Assembly (NCBI GenBank): GCA_038049695.1
Contig: CP142452.1
Location: forward strand, 74,966,501 to 75,030,500
From: Cinnamomum chago
Lineage: Eukaryota; Streptophyta; Magnoliopsida; Laurales; Lauraceae
Reading direction: 5' to 3'
Length of the DNA stretch: 64,000 bases
Below the pieces are notes generated by a model. The model had not been told where the DNA came from. It saw nothing but the letters and a program-made list of their open reading frames with translations, and ran no database searches. The position numbers were made by a program, and so were the translations under genes. Shown one piece after another: positions 46,333-57,435 of the stretch. Position 1 is the first letter of the stretch. Each line of letters opens with the position of its first letter.

Positions 46333-48012
46333 ATGGCCCTCCACACAAGAACTATCTGTAAAGAAGCAGAAGAAGCGGTGAGGGAAGAATGTGAATCAAA
46401 CATTTTTGCATTGCCATCTGAAGTGAACCCTGCTCCATTACCCGCGACAATGGGATCGAGGAGGGGGCGTAAGAAGAAAACTGAGGAGGAGTGTGTTGAG
46501 TTCTGGTCTCAGAGGCCTGATTGGCTGCCAGAAGGCTGGACAATGAATGTTAAAGTCCAAAAGGATGGTGCCACAGCAGGCATAAGGGATCGGGTAATTT
46601 GGTGTTCTTATTTTTAACCTTTTGATTATACGGATGTCTAAGATTTAGAATAGAAGATTGGATTTACATAGGAGATCTGTTGTTGGGTTCTGTATGTTGT
46701 TTGGATTTACATAAGGGTGACATTGTTGCTTTTGTCAAAATTATAATCCTTATAAATGTAAATAATCTAAACTTCTGCTATTCATTGTCTGAGGTGGTTT
46801 GAGAACAACACCAATCCTTTCGTGGTTGGAAACATAAATATCCTATTCGTGCACTCTAAGATAAAAATAATTTCTACAAGGCCTACGGATGTTTTTTTTT
46901 TCAAAGAAAACTTCTATTCAAATCAATGTCTTTAAGAAAATCTTCCCATCAACATCTTACCGTATTCTCCAATACATCAACATAAGGAAAATCTATAATT
47001 ACCATTATGCAGAAGGGAGTACTCGTCGTCCTCCTCCTCCTCATCATCATCAAAGACTTGTCCCAATAGTGTTGGGAATTATATAGAGAATATATATGTG
47101 TGTGTGTATAACATTAAAACCTTTTTCTATTTATTTTAAAAAAATTATTCAAAGTTTAACCACTTCGGTAAAATTGTTATAATATTAATTCTAAACATAT
47201 GCCGTAAGATTGATTGTGTATATAATAGAACTGGTTAGTTTTGGTATTTACTAGAAAGTTAAAATTGAAAATTGTTGGTGTGCTTTATGTTGCTATTTTT
47301 ATTTATTGAGTTTATTTATTTGAAATTGGTTATTTTGGATAAGCCTTAATATTATGAACTTTTCAGCACTTTTATGAACAAAGGACCGGCCATCGATTCC
47401 GATCGAGGAAAGAGGTCGAGAAGTTCATCAAGACGGGCGAGGTTTCAAGATACAAGCCCAGACCTAGAACCAGAGAATCCAATGTTGTACCTACGGTGAG
47501 TTCTAGAATTGTTCTCTTCAAGATTCACTGTTGAGATTTGATCAGTGCTAGAGATTTTCATGATAAAGTGTTTCTTCCTTTCTTTTTTTAAGTCTTCTCA
47601 GAACTCCAACCCTACTCCAAGTAGTGACATGCTGTTGCCTCCAACCCTTGAATTCTACAAGAACTTGTGTAAGGATCCGGCCCATTTCTACCGGGCTGAT
47701 ATTGTCCGCTTTGGCCCACGGGCCTCACGGGTTTGTTCTTGGACATTCCGGCTCGCTAGCGCCCAAAACGCGTCAACCAAATAAGGCCAGCATCCCACAG
47801 ATAGCCAGGACTCGGGGCAGCCTCATAGGCGATGTGGGACGGGGAACCTGGGTTCTCACAACTTGCAAAGTTACATGAGTATGTTTATTTTTTTTCCCTC
47901 AATTTGTCATTACTGCAATATGTGTTCTGGGTATTGTGGACTTGAGAGATTCAATGCATCACTTGTTCTCACTGTTGGTTTCCAGGTGGTGGTAATGAAT
48001 AGTCTGGAGTAG
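46333..48012 (+). pseudogene. MBD-e: MBD5/6-like gene split by a solo LTR
   Basis: Counterpart of MBD-a in copy 2. Exons: 46,333-46,593 (87 codons, ATG 46,333), 47,367-47,495, 47,602-47,878 (interrupted) and 47,986-48,012. Exon 1 ends GSRRGRKKK, RPDWLPEGW, KVQKDGATAGIRDR; exon 2 reads HFYEQRTGHRFRSRKEV, GEVSRYKP. Changes: KVRKD is KVQKD, exon 2 starts with His, and one codon (Ile) is missing in exon 3. A 193-bp LTR (47,668-47,860) sits inside exon 3 and shifts and ends the frame. The MBD itself lies upstream of the insertion, so a shortened MBD protein is still possible. The acidic N-terminus is deleted as in MBD-a. Confidence 0.75.
47668..47860. mobile_element. 193-bp solo LTR in MBD-e exon 3
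   Basis: The insert starts TGTAAGGATCCGG and ends GGTTCTCACA (TG...CA), flanked by the 5-base duplication ACTTG at 47,663-47,667 and 47,861-47,865. MBD-a, b and c show the uninterrupted site (AAGAACTTGCAAAG). It is GC-richer than its surroundings and has no internal region, which fits a solo LTR from a short LTR element (possibly TRIM class). Confidence 0.88.
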
Positions 48013-48231
48013 GAGCAACAACAGTATGAAACAGAAGTGCCAATAGGAATTAAGCGGCCAGTTCCTTCAAACACTGATGGGTTTGAAACAGTAGTTAATA
48101 TTGAGAGAGAGGAGGCGACAGGAAGAACTCATCAATCTGAGATGGACACGGAGAAAAAAGGAGTTGAAGATGTTAGGATAAGCACTCAGGCTGACCCATC
48201 TAAAGCAAGTGTAGTCCCATCATTGCTGTAA
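48013..48231 (+). other. Coding-like frame behind the exon 4 TAG of MBD-e
   Basis: After TAG at 48,010 the frame stays open: EQQQYETEVPIGIKRP, IEREEATGRTHQSEMD, KKGVEDVRISTQAD, SKASVVPSLL, running four bases into the Copia LTR before TAA. Closely matches the MBD-c tail and differs from MBD-a/b. Confidence 0.5.
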
Positions 48232-48403
48232 GATAAATTTAGATCTCTCAAATATTGACTTTCTGTATTATGTAAGATCTGCTGAATTGTAAAGCTTATC
48301 AACATATCTCCATGTATTATATATACACTATTAATGAGAATCAATCTACTTTGTATTGATATAACACATTCATGGTATCAGAGCCCTAATGATCCTGTGG
48401 AAT
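48227..48403 (+). mobile_element. Copia LTR plus primer-binding site at the MBD-e 3' end
   Basis: A 140-bp LTR (48,227-48,366) nearly identical to 28,728-28,867, followed by TGGTATCAGAGCCC at 48,373, the usual Copia primer site. The element is cut soon after, where text matching the MBD-b 3' flank resumes. Both copies join the MBD gene at the same base, so the insertion predates the split of MBD-c and MBD-e. Confidence 0.8.
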
Positions 48404-48568
48404 TTGAATACTTGATTTTGTAAGTGTTAGTGGTGTTAACTATCACACATGATCGCCATTCTTATGGTAGTGTAAAGCTCTAGCATATTCAAATGATCAA
48501 CTTATGTAATTTGGGACCCATAAGAGATTAGATCCCACATAAATGTATGCCCAATGTAATATTTGTAT

Positions 48569-48819
48569 GGAATAATTAGCGAGAAGTCCCTAGAATCACA
48601 TAAAACAAAGGCGCAATCCAAGCTATTTTGCACTAATGCCTCTAGTCCCTTGCGGATGGGATATGTTTTATCATGAAATAAATAAGAAATTTTAAGGCAA
48701 GGGTAACTTGGACATTTTAGGTGTTCAAATTTGAAAAAAGGACCTCCCACCCTATGACAAAAGGTTGTGGACCTAAAGCCACAAAGAAAAAGGTACAGGA
48801 CCTGCCACGGAATTCCCCT
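48569..48819. mobile_element. 251-bp MITE with 8-base target duplication
   Basis: Inserted in the MBD-e 3' flank between two copies of ATTTGTAT (48,561-48,568 and 48,820-48,827). The MBD-b flank has the empty site near 20,545. The 8-base duplication suggests a hAT-type element. The ends (GGAATAATTAG and AATTCCCCT) show only weak inverted similarity. Confidence 0.75.
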
Positions 48820-49134
48820 ATTTGTATTATCTTGAAGTTAGGGTAGTCCCTATTTTCAAGGGACTAACAGTTGTAATCATTCTATGATGAGAGAGCATCG
48901 TATGCTTTCCCACTATAGCATGTTTACCTCCAGCTATAGTATCCAATTGATTTTTCAGGGTGAGGTGCATTGTCGCATAGTGATGTGGTAGGGCTGAATC
49001 TCACGGTGTTAAATTCTTTTGAAAATGTAGTGAGCTTTCTTTTTTCTACTGTGCAAAAGTACGTTCAAAGAAGTAGATGGATCTGCAGATAATATTCCAT
49101 CCTTCGGTTGTTTGAATGTGTTTTCTAAAGTTAC

Positions 49135-49383
49135 TTGCTAACTCTTGGGTTTTCCATGAGAACATGCGTTTGTCTAGAGATTTTTAGAATTGGAGAAGAG
49201 ATCCTTTTAAAAATGGAGGAAAGCTTCTCTGGCGAACCCTTGCAACTTTGTGTTAAAATTTTCTTCAACAATATAGCAGATGCAGTAGATAGGGTAATGA
49301 AAAACACCAATAGAAGCGTAATCAAGTTGGCTCTTACTAAAGAATGTTTCCAAGGTTATTGTAGGATGCGTTTAAAAGGATAA
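49135..49383 (+). other. Conserved 82-codon frame of unknown function, copy 2
   Basis: Counterpart of 20,860-21,108 with no indel: FRIGEEILLKMEESFSGE, MKNTNRSVIKLAL, ECFQGYCRMRLKG, then TAA. An acceptor-like TTTTTAG|AATTGG lies at its start in both copies. Not recognised. Confidence 0.4.
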
Positions 49384-50849
49384 TGGATTGCGGAGATTGC
49401 AATTTGATCTTTATAGTGAATCCTTGGGGAGCCTACATGTTGTTGGTTTTGACTTTGGAGATAATGTTGGTTTAGATCTCATTTTCTCATAGTTCAAATC
49501 ACTTCAAACTTCTCTTGGATGTTCTTCTTCTACTTGAACACATCAATCTCTTGCTCGGATTTGAATTTGAATTCTTGATGATGAGAGAATCTTAAATCTT
49601 GGACGTCAAAGGAGAAGAATTTCTTCAATTCTTGGAAATTTGCAACAACTAGCAAGTGAGACCCCTCCTTTGGGCGTGGATAGGGATTCACGTCCAAGGA
49701 GGCTCCCTACTTCTTTCTTCTATATTTTCTTCTCTTAATTTCTCTCAAAGTGTGGGCCGCTTAGGTTATTGTCTCCTAAAAATAAAATAAAAAAATGAAA
49801 ACAATGCAATTAATTAATTATGTGAGAGTTATGAAAGTCACCTAAGAGCCCAATTTCCCTCCTCGTAGGTGGCTGAGAGGGGGAGGGAGGGAGAGGAAGG
49901 GGGGAGGGAGGGAAGGAGAGAGAAGAAGAGGAAGGGAGAGAGGGAGAGAAAATAAAGGAGGGGGGCGGAAGAGAGAGGGAGAGGGAGGCCCATAGCTAGC
50001 CGGCCGGGGCTTCCGCCGCGAGTTACCTGCCGGGGATCCCTCCCTGCCGGAGACTGGGTGGGAGGGTGGGGTGGGGTGAGGGAGAGAATGAGGGAAGAGG
50101 GTCGTGGGTGAGGGAGGAGGGGGAGGGTAAGTTTAAGAAAATATATATATTTTTTGCTGTGTGGAGCGACAAAAACTCGATGCCAACAGAAGCATTCTTT
50201 AAATCTTTGCATTTTATATCCATGTCTTCCACAACCCCACTACTTTATTCTTCCCTATATTATAAACCATATGACCATTCATCTTCTTCTTTCCTACCAG
50301 TATAACTGATTTTATTTTCTTACTCATGCCTGCTAGTAAACTAACCATGTATGCAAAGGTGGTGTGACTAGAAAAAAAATACCACTTGTGAGATCTGCCT
50401 TTAGGTTAGTAAGATTTGGAAATGCGGTTGAGTTATGCTCTTATTTGAATATTTTTGGTGTATTTCTAATTTTTGTTACCTGAAAGTTGGGTTTAGGGAT
50501 TTTATATCGATATTTTGATGGATTAAATATTACTTTATTATTTCAATATTTGTTTTTATTTTATTTTAAAAAAAATCTCTATATGTACAAAGAAATATCA
50601 CATTTTAAATTTATTATAAATCATATAATATTAACGTATATTTCTTATATAATGAATTATATTGCCAGTGCTAAGCATGGGGCATTTTTTGATAGTTATT
50701 ATATATGAACCCAACTGTTTTGATTGCAACAGTAAGAAATTTAAAACCAATTGATTTTGACCGTACACCCAATTGATCTTTGACTGTTGCATTTACATCT
50801 TGCATAACGGTTTCCACAACCATTTCCTGTCCGACCATAACTCAAGTAT
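49384..50849. other. Unmatched stretch including a purine-rich G tract
   Basis: Similarity to copy 1 stops near 49,465 and similarity to 31,870 begins near 50,850. Between them lies unique sequence: a CT-rich part (49,480-49,760), a strongly purine-biased G-rich tract (about 49,868-50,135) and an AT-rich part. No convincing gene was seen; the proline/serine-rich minus-strand frames are products of the base bias. Confidence 0.45.
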
Positions 50850-52684
50850 ATTGAGAATTTTGATGATTTAACGCAGTCCCGACTGTTCCTCTTCCTTTTC
50901 TCAATGTCTCTACTTGAAGTATTTACCAAAAAAAAAAAAAAAGGATTATGCTTGAAGTAACTCTCTTCTCTAACTCTTTCAGAAACGTCTCTCTCTTAAA
51001 TACGCAGTAACTCCTCTTACTCTTCCAGAAGGGTATAATGCAGACATTTAGGACTCATGAAATGAATTGTATGGACCATCAAACCTTAGTCAGTTTAAAG
51101 AATGCTAATTCAACAAAAGATTGTGGCTCACATTCAACAAGAAAACCCACTCCAAATGGATGGCTAGGATGTCGACTGATACCAAATTAACGGCCTTGAT
51201 CACTCTCCTTGTCTGCATGGTATGCAAATATTTTTTGTAATAAGTTGGCATCAACGCAAATACTAACGTAGTATTTTGATCATCTCATATCCTTTATATA
51301 CAAGATTTAGTGGATACTTTGTCCAAGTATAGCCCTTCCCATCCCACATACCTTTGATATAGTTTATGTATTGTAGCAATTCGTCAAATGTATAAGATCA
51401 ACGATCCGCATCCAACATGCAAACTCACTCAAAATGATGTCTAGGGTGTGGATATTAGCAAATCAATGGTCCTCATCCTTCATCATGTCTCTAAGGTGTA
51501 CAAAATCTTTTGTAGTGGATTCATGCGCAATAATAGTTAATCTACATGTAGTATCTGTATCCTTATCCTCCATTACTAAATTAATAAACAATCAAATGAA
51601 ATTAACCAAATTAATACCCCTTTCCATATTTAGCAATGGAAACTTATCGCCCACACATTTATACTCATGTCTATAAAGTATACAAAATCTTTTGTAGTGG
51701 ATTCATTTGCAATAATAGTTAATCTTTAGGTAGCAGAAAATTTTGTATCCTTATCCTCCATTACTAAACCTCAAAAAGAGTCCATTTGCAATTAACCAAA
51801 TTAATACCCCTTGGTACTCATGTCTCTAAAGTATACAATATCTTTTGTAGTGGATTCATTTGCAATAATAGTCAATCTTTAGGTAGACCTTAACATTATT
51901 GAAAATTCTGTGATTCAAAGGATCGTCCCATTTCAATTGAAAAAGCAAATATTTTTTCAGGACTAACTCTCGCTTTGCTTTCTTGTTACTCTCAGGTTGT
52001 CCTTTCTTTTCACGTTTTGAATGTCTGATTCCGTGTAATCCTTTTCAAAATCTTTTTGTCATTTTCATGTAGAAAAAAAAAAAAATTTGTATCCTTATCC
52101 TCCATTACTAAACCTCAAAAAGAGTCTGAATGCAATTAATGAAATTAATACCCCTTAATTTTCTCACACAAGGCGCTTGCACGCACGCTCACACACACAC
52201 ACATATATATAATAAGATCAATGACTCACATCTAACATGAAAACTCACTCGAGATTGATGGCTAAGATGTTGTCTATTATAAAATCAATGATCTTGATCT
52301 TTCTCCATTTCTTAGGTGTAGAAGATCTTTTCTATTAGATGCATATGTAAGAATAGCTAATCTATGGGTGATAGAAAAATATGTATCCTTATCTTCTAGT
52401 ACTAAGAATAGTTAATAAATGAGTGGTAGAAGATCTGTATCCATAACTTCTAGTATAAGAATAATTAATCTATGGGTGATAGAAGATCTGTATCCTTATC
52501 TTCTAGTACTAAATAGAAAATCTGTATCCTTATCTTCTAGTACTAAGAATAGTTAATCAATGGGTGATAGAAGATCTATATCCTTATCTTATAGTATAAG
52601 AATAGTAATCTAAGGGTGATAGAAGATCTGTATCCTTATCTTCCAGTACTAAATCCTATAAGGAGTTTCACCTTAATTAATCAA
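50850..52684. other. Degenerate MBD upstream repeats before copy 3
   Basis: Homologous to 31,870-33,544. It contains worn copies of the MBD upstream block and, at about 51,890-52,080, an extra T-rich insert of unknown type. A minisatellite lies at 52,349-52,652. No gene was seen. Confidence 0.5.
52349..52652. repeat. Minisatellite, second array
   Basis: About six units of 'agaatagttaatctatgggtg' plus 'atagaagatctgtatcc' and 'ttatcttctagta', with one unit shortened. It corresponds to 33,248-33,515 but differs in unit number. Confidence 0.75.
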
Positions 52685-52970
52685 ATCAACACCCCTTTCC
52701 ATACTTAGCAATGGAAACTTCTCATTCGCATGCCACAGGGTTAGTGCCGCCCTCCAAGTCATTCCTATTTTTAGGAATGGCAACTCATCACTGACAACCA
52801 TAGTGCATCCATCCATCACAAATGTAACACAATTTTAACTATCTCACCGCCCATTTTCTATGCCATATTTTATTAGGACACATGTGCGGCAGATGCTTGG
52901 TGGATGAAAGGTGCCACCTTGAGTTAAAAGAGCACCTTCCTTTGTCTCTCTGCATAGAAGCTCTATAGAA

Positions 52971-53212
52971 ATGGAAAGCTCAAGTTTGATTCTTCCTTCA
53001 TATTCTGTAACACCCAAATATATTGTCTGACTCATTGGCATACAATACTTCTCACCTATCCAATGACCCATGGCCAATATCCCTCTCATTGCCAACAAGG
53101 GGAGAATCAAGAAGATTGCAAAAAAAGAAGGAAGAGGAGGGAAAGGAGTTTTTGTTGGTTGATGGAGGTTAGAATCCAGATGAACCGTGCCATTGAGGGC
53201 ATGAGGGATAGG
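52971..53212 (+). pseudogene. Decayed MBD gene exon 1 (unit copy 3)
   Basis: Equivalent of 287-538, beginning ATG at 52,971. The end reads WLMEVRIQMN and GMRDR before a GT donor, slightly closer to the intact MBD-c ending than the other two relics. Its downstream exons would lie beyond the window. Confidence 0.6.
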
Positions 53213-55756
53213 GTAACTTGGTCAACCGTGTTTTTCATTGAAATCTGCTATGCTTTTCTAACACATGTAGTTTCAAACAATAGAAATATAGAGTTAGAGA
53301 TTGGTTCCATGTTTTAATTTAATTTTTATGTATAGTATCCTTTCCTTTTGTTTTCATGTTCATTTCCTTACTTTCCTAAATCAGTTTTTAGAACTTTGAG
53401 GTTCATGTTATTTAATATTAGCAACTTTACACTCTTCTTTCTAAGAAACGTTTTGGTTATGGTTTTTTTATTTTTTATTTTTTAGATTTTATTTGAATTT
53501 GTGGGATTTATAATAGAAGGTTAGATTTAGATAATAGATTTGATTAGTGATATTTTACTATTTATCTAACTGTTATTGTGAGAATCTTTAAGTGTAAGGT
53601 TGATTGAAATGGCAGTTTGATGCATTTACATTTGTTTTGCAGTCTATGTAGACAGTAAAACTGAGTTTGATTGGTTATATTTAGTATTAATTTGAAAAAA
53701 AGAATTGTGGTACTATAAAGATCTTGAAGCAGTTAATTGTTTGGTTTTTATTGCTTTTTTCTATCTTCTTTCTTCCACATTGGGATTTTACAGAGGATGG
53801 AAATGTTTGTTATCAGTTTGAACAATGGTAGAATTGAAAGAAAAGTTATTAGAAATGGTCATGTCTCATATTAGGCCTAGTCTGACAACCTCTGTGTTTG
53901 CTGGTACATATTTTCCATTAGAAATGGTCATGTCTCATATTAGGCCTAGTCTGACAACCTATTTGACAGATGTGGGCCCTCACAGGGGCGAAACCATGAA
54001 TTTTTTTTTGGGAGGGCCAAAGTAAAAAAAAAAAAAATCCTTTAAAAAGTTGCAAAATGTAACAATTAAATATATAATAGATAGCACTCAAAAGTGAAAT
54101 TACATTACTCTTATTTAGGAAAATCAGAATCTTATAAGTTCATGTCATAACCCTTGTCAGCTTGCACTCAAAAGTGAAATTATTGATTATTATTTTGGAA
54201 CAAACAAATATGCCACTATTATATATTTATGAGCATGACCCATATTTAAAATCTAGACCATTCAAAAGGGTGGTCCGACTAGTTTTATCTCGTCAAAAGA
54301 CTTTACTTCAATCGGATTTATTCTGACATAGATAATCATAGTTACAGCATAACTTTTTGCTTTTCCTCTTTCTTTTCTTCATTTCCTTTCCTTTCTTTTC
54401 TTCCATCATTCTAATCTTTCTCCCCCAGAATAATCTGCTATGATTTTGTTCCTTTTTTAAATAATATTTTCCCTCATTCTTTTCTTCCATCATTCTTATA
54501 TTTCTTCCCCAAAATCAGCTATGATTTTCTTACTTTTTTTAGAATAAAAAACTAAATTGATTAATTAATATTATAAGGTGGGGCGGGGCGACTGGCTAGG
54601 CCCCTGGGCCCTCATATGTTACCTCCAATCATCCAACCAATTCACATGACAAACACACACGGGATTCTACACTAGTTTAGGGTCAAATTTACTTACTCCG
54701 CAGCTGTAGTTATATTTTATGACATTATAAACTCAACACAAAGAGCCAACATACTCATGGTTGAGTTATATTGGCACGCTAGTTTCATACAAACTGCGCA
54801 AGAATTGATCCCTGAGTTTTTAATCATGGTGTTTAATCATATGGAGGGATCCTCATTTAGAGCTGAAATTTAAGAATATACGAGGGGATGAGATCCATCT
54901 TGAGCAAAATTTCACATTTTTAGGGGCCCTTGGCAAAATTTCACTGTAGATAACTCATTATCAGTTTGATCCTGATCATGTTGATAGCATGCCAATCTCC
55001 TTCTAAACTGAATTCTTAGGCAAAGTCCGCACATGACCCATTAAAGACAGAGACATCCATTTTGAATGGTTTTACTGATGGAGCCCACCAAAGGTAAGCA
55101 AAAATGGTTTTAAAAGGGCTTTCACCCTTCTGCGACAGTAGAAACGGAAAGAATCAGAGGAATAGCAGCAGGAAGAAGAGGTACGTAAAACAGGTTCTCA
55201 TGGGTCTCTGTCTCTAATGTATCTTTTTTTTTTTTTTTTTTTTTTTTTGTGATTATCCATCCCTTCTTGCACTTTAAATTGTTTTTGGCGACTAGGGTCG
55301 ATACTTGAAAGGAAACATCCCTTGGTCCCCATGTTGCTTGGAGTAGTGATTTGATTTGTAACTTAATGTCATGGTTTAGTTGTTATTTCTTTCTTTTTTT
55401 GATTGGATATACATGGACCAAGGAGAAGGATGAGTCCAATTAATACCTTGAATGGAGGAGTGGTGAGGGAAGACAAGATATAGTTTGGAGTTATTAAGAA
55501 TGAGTCTCCAAATAGGGTTGAGTGGAAAGTAAAACTCACAAAGCTGATCCCTCTTCTTTTGGTGTATTGGCATACATGATATGGATAAGCATGCCATCCA
55601 CTTACTGCTTGAGCAGAAAGCTCTATTTGGTGTTCCACCTCATATTTGTTGTGTGGCCCATTAAAGGCTCCATGTTTCTCCACATTTGATATCCAAAGGG
55701 CTGTGCCCCTTCTAAATTAGATATGATTTCATGCATGCTTTCCACGATCGTAGTTT

Positions 55757-57435
55757 TGAATCGTTAAGCTTCAACAAAAACAAAGAAATCCAAATTACTT
55801 GGCATTTCCTACTTAGTGAAGCAGATTCTACAAATTAAAAAGGAAAGCATCATGCTTGAAAGCTAACATTTCATTTGGTCACCGTGGGCAGCCTGCTGTG
55901 CATCCGGGCAGTAGCTGCCCGTGGTGACGTGGCGGACCCTAAGTGGTCCACTAACTGTCACCGTGCGTAAGGCCACTCAGAGGATCCCGATTCTTGGTTC
56001 AACTTCTCACCTTAATCAACATTACTCCTTTTAAAGAAGATAAACACAGGCTATTAACAAAAATCCTAATCTAACAGGATATTATCCACCAGCTTGGCTT
56101 ATCTAGCGACTTGTCTCTTGTCAGTGATGACTCTTAAGAATTATTGGTTATATATTAGATCACCAATCACTTGATACCTTCTTAAAATGGCGATTCAGTT
56201 GTGGGAATAGAGTGGGATTTAAGGTTTTATAATATTTCTGAGTAAATAAGTTTTCTTGTTAAGTGTCAGTATAGTCTATGTCTATATATATCTCTGTGTG
56301 TGTGTGTTGTGATCATATTCTATGATGAGATAATTAAATTCATGAAAATGTAATCTCTGAAGTTTGCAATCTATTATCAAAGCGGCTTATATGTAAATAT
56401 ACATCCATTGATAGCACTGAACCTCTAGTAACCCCAGGTCTTTACTTTTTTCCTTGCTAGGGCATTCAATGAATCTCCATGTACAATCAAAGGAGCGGAA
56501 ACAACTTCTTAAACAAGACAAGCTTATCATATCCATCTATATGATATTTTTGTGGTTCCTTCAAAAGCCTAATGGCCCCAGTCGCTAGTTGATTCCTATT
56601 TGGTTTCAACTTCCACTTTCGTGCAACCTATTCCTCTACTCTTCTTTTTATCTAGCTCAGCGATGGAACCACCTTTCAATTATGAATATTAATTGACCCA
56701 CAATGACATAGTTACCTAAACAAACTAACTTGCAAAATCCGAGTATGGAGCATGGACCTTTCTTTCAAGCCCAATTGATAATTGATCTATATGCATCCAC
56801 CGTTTTAGCCTAGTTAATTATTGGGTCTAATCAAGTCCATGTTTTAATTATACCCTTGTACCAAATATAAATAAGAAAATCAAGTATGTTCTCCTACGAG
56901 CGGACTACATGCTCAGTCAAGCTCTACGGGGCCCACTTTGTTCTACCTTTGATTAGTGCAACTCCTTTAATACTCTTTTCATGCCATGATCTGACATCAG
57001 GCCTAAGACTTGAGAGAATGGAAAGGTGCAGGATTAGACAAGAACAAAGAGAACAATGTATATAAATGGAGCAAGCATAAGTCATTTTTATTGTATCATC
57101 ATAAGCATCCAGTTGTTGGCTATCAGTATATCACATGAATGATCGGATGGCGCATTGCTGCAACTCAATATATCAAACTATTAGTTGGTGCAACAAATGT
57201 TTAGATGATACTGATAAAAAAAAAATGTGAGATGTAACAGAGCCCACTTTGATGCAAAGGGTTTAGCAAATCCATCTCTTTCTTATTTGATTTTCTAAAA
57301 CAAATCACGATCTACTCGTAGCAACCCAATCAAGATTCCTTTTAATAACTAGTAAAGAAGGGAATCTAGAGAACTGCCGTTATTTGAGTTCGCTGATGGG
57401 AAGGAACTCTCTTAGAGATCATAGAAAGATTGGTT
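55757..57435. other. 1.68-kb block specific to copy 3
   Basis: Copy 2 reads straight from 'gatcgtagttt' to 'gtttctcc' (near 36,400), whereas copy 3 has this block between those words. No transposon coding region, clean inverted ends or target duplication were found. A near-perfect inverted repeat (55,878-55,928) lies near its left end. Confidence 0.5.
55878..55928. repeat. Short inverted repeat (hairpin)
   Basis: Arms GTCACCGTGGGCAG and CTGCCCGTGGTGAC pair with two mismatches around a loop of about 23 bases. Another GTCACCGTG lies shortly after at about 55,957. Confidence 0.6.

Larger units (their letters stand above)
33545..49465. repeat. Large duplicated unit, copy 2
   Basis: This copy matches 1-21,130 in the same order and orientation. 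It lacks the LINE and has its own changes: a 243-bp tandem duplication near 35,106, loss of about 430 bp near 35,700 and about 640 bp near 37,180, an Au-type SINE end near 43,840, a duplicated upstream block near 45,950, a solo LTR at 47,668 and a MITE at 48,569. It carries one MBD gene (MBD-e) where copy 1 carries two. The homology also extends upstream, since 31,870-33,544 matches 50,850-52,684. Confidence 0.85.

Noticed and set aside
49838-50232. Proline/serine-rich minus-strand frames of 124 and 69 codons
   Set aside because: Produced by the purine-rich G tract on the opposite strand; no family features.
53825-54025. 66-codon frame with an internal repeat of MVMSHIRPSLTT
   Set aside because: The repeat is a local duplication of about 65 bp in intron-like sequence that reads as non-coding in the other copies.
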